Shown in pieces: positions 58,470-64,000 of a DNA stretch of 64,000 bases (the first letter of the stretch is position 1; each line of letters opens with the position of its first letter). The notes under the pieces are model-generated. The model saw nothing but the letters and a program-made list of their open reading frames with translations. It had not been told where the DNA came from and made no database searches. The position numbers were made by a program, and so were the translations under genes. The DNA is from Cantharellus purpuraceus (lineage: Eukaryota; Basidiomycota; Agaricomycetes; Cantharellales; Hydnaceae): assembly GCA_025174535.1 (NCBI GenBank), contig JALBUN010000019.1, positions 124,001-188,000 of the forward strand, written 5' to 3'.

Positions 58470-59965
58470 AGCACCTGAACGTGCATAGAATAAGGCCACG
58501 GCGTCGATTGCCCTTTGCTATCAATGTACAATTTTTGAGTAGCGCCGTGCAGGTTTTCGGTGATCCTGGAGAGGGGTGTTATCGACAGCTAGTACGGGGA
58601 AAGAAACTTCTGCTTACCGAGCCAGTTGTCCTGACGCACTAGGCGCGCGTCTCAAGTTCTTTGGCTGAGCACCGCTCGAAGAACAAGCACCCACGGATGG
58701 CGGTCTTTGAGGATTCACAGCGCCGACATCACGTCCCGCCTGCCGCAAGTAGTTAAACATGGAGAAGAAATGATATGAGCGAATACTTACATACAAGAGC
58801 AGCGGCCGGATTAACGAAGACCCTGTCGCCCCCTGACACTTGGACTGTTTGGACATTGGTATTGGTGCGAGCCTCTCTAAGCACTCCCGCAATCTGTCTC
58901 AAATGCTCATGAGCCTTGCAGTCGCAAAAGTCGGGCAGCGGGGAGAACTCGCCGGAGGATCGAGGCCTGGTCAATCGTTAGTTGGGCTCAAGCTCATACC
59001 ATAAAGAATTGCACATACGCAAGCCCTCTCGTACATATCCTATCAACAGCCTCTCCGTTTCTTCGCTGACAGGACGGCCAGCCAGAGCAACAATTGCATC
59101 CCTGTTCTTCCGTGAAGCGTCGAGATAGAAATTCACGATATAGGAAGATGCTTAGACAGGATACAACCGCCTTAACGTGAGCCCAGTTCGCGACCGAGTT
59201 GATGGCGATGCCAAAGAGTATATACACAATATCCCCGCTGTCATCGTCCAGTTCACCGTGGTTGCTACGAACCACCTGTGGAGGGCATCATCGTTTTCTT
59301 GCTTTTCGGGTTTGTGGGCACGTTGACCGGAAAACCGACCAGCAGCTCCTCGAATGCTAGAGAACTGCATCCCGCCAGTCAGATAGCTGTATTAGTCAGT
59401 GACGCCAGCACTCACCACAGAATTGGTCTCCTTCGATTTTGCTGTAATATCGCTCAGGAGCTTTTCGCCGCCTTCTCAAAATGGTCCTTCAAAAACCACG
59501 CATTCACAGGTTCAGTGCGAAAGTAAATATCTGATCCACGATCATGAGTGAGGTCCATGGAAAACATGGCGTAGATAACATAACCCACGTGAATAAGGCG
59601 GCAAGGTAACCGTATAGTTGCTGTTCAAAATATTTGCCATCAGGGTTTTCATTCGTTCGCAGTGGTAGGGCGACCTAATGGTAAAGTCAGTCCCCGTAGC
59701 TATGAAGACTTAGTCAAATGGCACATACAACTCGTGATGTCAACCAATAAAGAGGCACGATGTTGATGACTGCACGGACAATATCAACTGTCTTCGTCGT
59801 CGAGCCTACAACTGCATACGATTTGTCCGCAATAAGTTCCCGCGTCATTTCATAATAGGACTGTGCATGATCCGAATTGGCCCCCGGAGTAAGAGCAGAC
59901 TCTGATTCTAGTAACCGACAGGAGTCGTCACATTAGATGTGACATCCGATCCTACTGCTATTGAC
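58470..59965 (-). pseudogene. Remnant of Ppo / linoleate diol synthase-type fatty-acid oxygenase (C-terminal part)
   Basis: The minus strand matches the P450-like half of psi-factor-producing oxygenases: SYYEMTRELIADKSYAVVGS, VDIVRAVINIVPLYWLTSR, LPLRTNENPDGKYFEQQLYG, EPVNAWFLKDHFEKAA, EKLLSDITAKSKETNS, RKNRDAIVALAGRPVSEE, ERLLIGYVREGLRM, VQVSGGDRVFVNPAA, NLRRAPSASGQL and KLYIDSKGQSTPWPYSM. A one-base frame break lies between EKAA and EKLL (near 59,465). The stretch that should carry the haem-thiolate cysteine (an H-x-C-x-G loop before NLRRAP) is deleted. No N-terminal dioxygenase domain is found upstream. Intact enzymes make oxylipins that control sporulation; this copy is dead. Confidence 0.8.
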
Positions 59966-60912
59966 ACTGAGGTGGAGGTAGGAGGCAAGGAGGATGCTTA
60001 TGCAAGCAGTTTCGCCAGGTTTTTCAGTTTGTTCCTTTGGTGCCCCGATTCACAAGTCAGTATGAAATCAGTTTGAACAACTATTGTGATCTGGAGAATT
60101 AATGCTCAGTCCGTATAATGTGAATACGGCTCGGTGTATACCTGGAGAATTACATAATTGCACCTGTGAAACAATTTTAAAGGGCATAACTCAACGATGG
60201 GAGTGTACGTGAATCATTTAACCATGGACTGTTGCATATTTGATTCCCGGATCGGCGAAACGTGAGCCTCCAGGCTGATTTCCCAAGTATACCAGGCCAC
60301 CAATCATAAATGCCAATGATGATTTTGGGCTCAGTTGGTAAGATCAAGTTAAGTACTACAGTTTGGAGCGCCCGAGCTTAGACAGAGGTCCGGTATGTAC
60401 GCGATTTCATGATGATTGTTCAAGCAGCGGGATGCTGTACCACTCGGGGCATACCAGTTCTCACATACCAGCCAGAGGAGTGCTGAAACGTACCATTCAC
60501 CGATCAGTAGCTATCAAGGGAACCAGCTGATGAAAGTCACGTCACTCGGCAGGGCTGACTCCGAGTAAACCGGCATAAGCTCATTAAAAGATGTAGGGCT
60601 ACAAGATCTGAAGCCTAAGCCTTTCACACTGTGCAGGGTTGTACGAGACATACTAGTGTGGAATCTTCCTTTTGAGGGGTTACTCGCTCTTCATATTCCC
60701 GAGCTGCCGCTGATGGGATATCATCTTGGGTGATTGGGAACTCATCTTTGAAGGAAAAACATGGAAGGATGGAAGTGTCTAGAGTGGGTATGTCAACCTT
60801 GGGGCGCGACCAGGGCGTTATATTTATCTTGACTTCCACCAGAATTACAGAGTAGTGGAATCATAGTATGCTTGGCGGTCGGTATGTCCCTCTCCATTAG
60901 ACACGCGGTTTA
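59966..60912. other. Region between the oxygenase remnant and the reductase gene
   Basis: A minus-strand frame at 60624-60839 (MEVKINITPWSRPKVDIPTL, then CFSFKDEFPITQDDIPSAAA) is protein-like but unrecognised. It could be an exon of a decayed gene, but it does not resemble the missing dioxygenase domain. Confidence 0.35.
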
Positions 60913-62529
60913 CTACGCAGAAGCTGCGCTGGACAACCTAAGGAGAAGAGGTTCCTGAATGATCGACAATGTTGCATACGCCATTTCCAACCTGGTACAA
61001 ATGGTATTAGAAACCAATACTACGGCAAGAAACAGCAATGCGATGCCAAACATACCTAGACGCATGAAAGCCAGCCTCTCTCCCTTTTTTCACGACACCT
61101 CCAAGGATACCTTCAAGCTCCATGGGGCGCTCAGCCTCGAGGTCCACAAGCATGCTTGGCTTGAACTTTTGCCTGGACAAAGGGAGTGCTGGGCGTTGAG
61201 GGTGACTTTCTGCATGTTCCCGGAGCGTAGTCTCTTCGGCATAAGTGATGGCTGAGTCAGGGATAGAGAGCCCAAGCGCACGCGCAATACCTACTGCCTG
61301 GACGTATGATTGCGCGGTAATTGACATTGAGAGATCAACGTACAGATCTTGTTATAAAGAGACTGACCTCATCCATGAATCCACGTACGGTGGGTGTTGT
61401 GGTTGCTACCCATTTGTCACTAAGTAGGGTAGGGACACTGGAACGTGTCATGGTGCAGAATACAGAATATCCGATGTTCCTGGCAATAAATCAGTACATC
61501 GTAAAGTAGCTATCAGAATATGCTAGTCACGCGAACCATAGGTTCTTTTGCCACCGAGCAGCGTCAATATCGTCCACTGCTTGGGCACTGCATCCACCAT
61601 CCACAAAGATATCCACTAGAGTTTCTAAGCGCGCTTGGGAGACGTTTCTAAGGGTATCGTCAATGTGTCCAGCTGGCCAGTGAATGCCTAAATCGAGGCG
61701 ATCCTAGAGAAACGCGTATATAGTGGGTGAAATTTTGGGATTTGGAAGTATCAGAATGAAGGATACCATGCGTCCGTGTTTGATAACATTCCCGCCGTTA
61801 ATAGCCGTGGCGTCTACCCATGCACATACGGAGATGATGGTTGCCGTTGGTACTGCACAGCGGAGGTCCTCATGAATTCCTATTCCATTTTGAAGCAGCA
61901 CAAAGGTCGACGTGTATGGAAAGAGGGGTTCGAGAAGACGGGGGGTAGTGATGACGTCGGGGATAAACCTGCACCGTGAAGATGCATGATAAGTCGGCAA
62001 TGACAAGATGTAAATATGAAGGGACACTCGCTTTGCGGCGCACAGAACATAGTCGTAGTGTCGATCTGCGGCCTCTGTTATAGTTCCCACCACTTTACAT
62101 GAACCACATTTCGGTACACATGTCGAACGGGTTTGAAAGTACCTAGAAAATACCTCGGAAAGGGTGCCATGCGTTGATGTTACCATGTTTATCTGATCTA
62201 ATGTCCACACCATAACCTGATACGCATCGTGAGGTATTGAGCACTATGAAACCGTTTTTGGGTAATTTTGTAACTGACCTTTCACGAGTTCGTAATTTGA
62301 ACTTTTGATGCGCATGAATCATGACGATGAGTACCAGTGACGCGAGAGAACGAATCGCTGCTTACCGACACACCGCAGTCACGCTCACTCTGTTGGATCT
62401 CTCTAGTATAAACCCATATAATGCACCTAACGCTGTAGAATTTCAATTCATTGTTATATGCTGTTGAGGAGCCTCTTGTAACGCATGAATCAGCTCACCT
62501 CCCATGCCTACAACGCAGATTTGCAACAT
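60913..62529 (-). CDS. Ketopantoate reductase-like protein (ApbA/PanE family)
   Basis: NADPH-dependent 2-oxo acid reductase family; the reference enzyme reduces ketopantoate for pantothenate and CoA synthesis. The minus-strand ATG at 62527-62529 opens MLQICVVGMGALGALYGF with the GxGxxG nucleotide motif, spliced to ILERSNRVSVTAVCRSNYEL and GYGVDIRSDKHGNINAWHPF. Then come VGTITEAADRHYDYVLCAAK, PDVITTPRLLEPLFPYTSTF, VLLQNGIGIHEDL and the C-terminal domain: AARWQKNLWNIGYSVFCTMT (conserved Lys/Asn), FKPSMLVDLEAERPMELEGI (S...D...R...E signature) and LEMAYATLSIIQEPLLLRL, with a stop at 60913-60915. About nine exons. Fungal genomes have several such paralogues, often not true PanE, so the substrate is open. 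Confidence 0.87.
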
Positions 62530-63202
62530 GGCCGCGGATCTACTTGAGCAACAACGGAGTTAGAAATATTTTATGGTCCCGCACAATGTGAAAACCGTCC
62601 GACAAAAATTCGCACAAATTCGCGTCCGCTGGGAAAATCACTATGGCCGCTTGCCATGGCAAAGCAGCCATTAGTCAGCGGTCTGGAGTCTCGTCACGTG
62701 ATGCGGGGTCATGTGAGCAAAGGCGGTCTTTGTTCAGACTCACAGCAACATCGTGCACCCATCATTCCCACTACCATGCACTTCAAAGGTGCAATTGGTC
62801 ATACTTGTTGTCTCCAGTCTCCATCACCCTATGATCCACTGCACCAAGGCATAACACATACATAACTAATGACATGCACTGTTGGTTGACTACTACATGC
62901 CCTACTAGTTCCAGTTTGCAACATGTGATGAAGAAAATGCAAAATCAATGTGAGGCTTTAAATGCTGGATGAGGGATAAGTAAAGAAAGAGTTTATAGAT
63001 GGATATGGCTCAAGGATCCAGGTACTGTGCAGCAGTCAGTGACCTGAGTGACATAATGTTGTGTGCAATGACAATGATAGTAAGGGAGAAGACAGTGTTG
63101 GAATGCTTGTGGCAATTGCAAGAATGATGGCAGTGATGGTGAGTATCAGCACAATCTAGATGATCACCTGATGTGCTAGTCACACCCTTAAGTATTTACA
63201 AC
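62530..63202. other. Unassigned region
   Basis: The first part should hold the reductase promoter. From about 62,860 the sequence becomes CG-poor, like the repeat islands. No family recognised. Confidence 0.4.
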
Positions 63203-63335
63203 TGAGAATATTTGAATAAGTCCATTCCAGGTACAAGCACCATGTATAGGCTGATATTTAGGAATGGAAAAGCAAAATACAGCACATTGGTGCTGCATAA
63301 ATAGAATTTGATAGGGAAAAGGCGGTTCCCATACA
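63203..63335 (-). repeat. LTR A fragment, inverted
   Basis: 133 bp from GAGAATATTTGAATAAGTCC to GGTTCCCATACA, the reverse complement of the A LTR 5' end. The rest of that LTR is absent on the left. Confidence 0.85.
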
Positions 63336-63402
63336 GTTCCCACTCATCCAACTCTGGTTCCACTGATGCATCAGTATCACCATAGGAACTCAGACATCCA
63401 CC
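63336..63402 (+). repeat. LTR E fragment between two A LTR pieces
   Basis: 67 bp whose reverse complement matches the GTCTGGGTTCCTATGGTGAT region of the E LTR. It is enclosed by two inverted A LTR pieces, with non-matching flanks (GTTCC and CCACC). Confidence 0.75.
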
Positions 63403-64000
63403 TGTTTTGGAACCCGCAAAATTATGGTGTTAGGGCAAACTCTAAATCACCACAATTCCGTGAATGAACAGCTGAGAAGAATATCAAATCCTACTGCAGC
63501 ACAACTCCAGAAACAATTTAACGTTTGTACTTTGGTTACAATCCGTTGTAATGGTCAATGCAGACAATACGCAGGAAGGTAATACGTTTCTTAGCAGTAG
63601 GGAATGAATAAGACTTCCAGAGTCTAGAGTTCACGGACGCTTAGGGGTCCAGATATTCCAAAAAGAGGGGAATGCACTTAGAGGCTAGAGGAAGTAGGTG
63701 GATGAATCCGACCGTCCAACCAGTGACACTCTGAAGCGGGTAACAGCAATGTGTGAAGTAGTCTAGCAACTGCTTCACACGAGTTCAAGATTCTAATGCT
63801 CTGCAAAGGCAGTACACACTAGTAACTTGAACAAGAGCACTAATGGCAGGACTATCGACAGACAATCTCACCCTGTAGATTCGTAGTCACGCGAGGTAGA
63901 TACTACACTCACGCCCAAAGCAGGACAATCACTACTTCGAGTGCAATCAAATACAGTTACACAACTGTAAGCGACCCTTGAACTGGACAATCAACAGTTA
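63403..64000 (-). repeat. LTR A1, inverted, cut by window end
   Basis: Begins TGTTTTGGAACCCGC and follows A1 backwards for 598 bp, for example AGCAGTAGGGAATGAATAAG, which is the A1 and not the A2 variant. The TATA and U3 parts lie beyond the window. Confidence 0.9.

Noticed and set aside
60200..60310. Minus-strand reading MIGGLVYLGNQPGGSRFADP as a missing part of the oxygenase.
   Set aside because: Does not resemble the dioxygenase domain and is bounded by stops; no basis to join it.

Overview
This window is genomic DNA of a filamentous basidiomycete, most likely an Agaricomycete. Protein-coding genes are split by many 50-70 bp introns. The gene families present (UbiA-type terpene cyclase, DUF6534 membrane protein, F-box protein, E-class P450, GMC oxidoreductase, GH13 maltase) are typical of mushroom-forming fungi. 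About half the window is LTR-retrotransposon sequence. Genus cannot be told from the sequence alone. All gene models were spliced by eye.

Layout. (1) 1-20,880: nested LTR retrotransposons. Two head-to-tail copies of one Ty3/gypsy chromovirus (here Ty3-E) lie on the minus strand, with the LTR at 8656-9145 between them serving both. They are interrupted by solo LTRs of other families (A1 2777-4244; A2 5117-6547; B 7112-7847) and by an AT-rich MITE (11308-11913), each with exact target-site duplications. A decayed plus-strand Ty3 element (F), itself hit by E, D and A LTRs, follows. (2) 21,690-34,398: a gene island with a GMC oxidoreductase (-), a UbiA-type prenyltransferase/terpene cyclase (+), a DUF6534 membrane protein (-) and a P450 (+). 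The arrangement resembles a small terpenoid biosynthetic cluster. (3) 35,900-41,841: a second repeat island with a 1.43-kb LTR palindrome and LTR-mediated rearrangements that can be reconstructed from orphaned target-site duplications. (4) 42,112-44,647: a GH13 alpha-glucosidase (-). (5) 45,590-48,475: a third repeat island carrying a second, inverted copy of repeat C (1.4 kb, encodes a protein-like ORF) joined to an A1 LTR. (6) 49,284-62,529: gene-sparse DNA with an F-box protein, a local tandem duplication, the remnant of a Ppo/linoleate-diol-synthase-type oxygenase, and a ketopantoate-reductase-like gene. (7) 63,203-64,000: A and E LTR pieces that run off the end.

The A, B, D and E families are named here only for convenience. 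A: TGTATGGG...CCAAAACA, about 1.43 kb, 5-bp TSD. B: about 0.6-0.74 kb. C: TGACGAGCC...CCGACA, about 1.42 kb, apparent 4-bp TSD. D: TGTTAAG...GTAACA, about 0.5 kb. E: TGTTACG...CATAACA, about 0.5 kb, the LTR of Ty3-E. Most retroelement reading frames are broken, often by CG-to-TG/CA changes.
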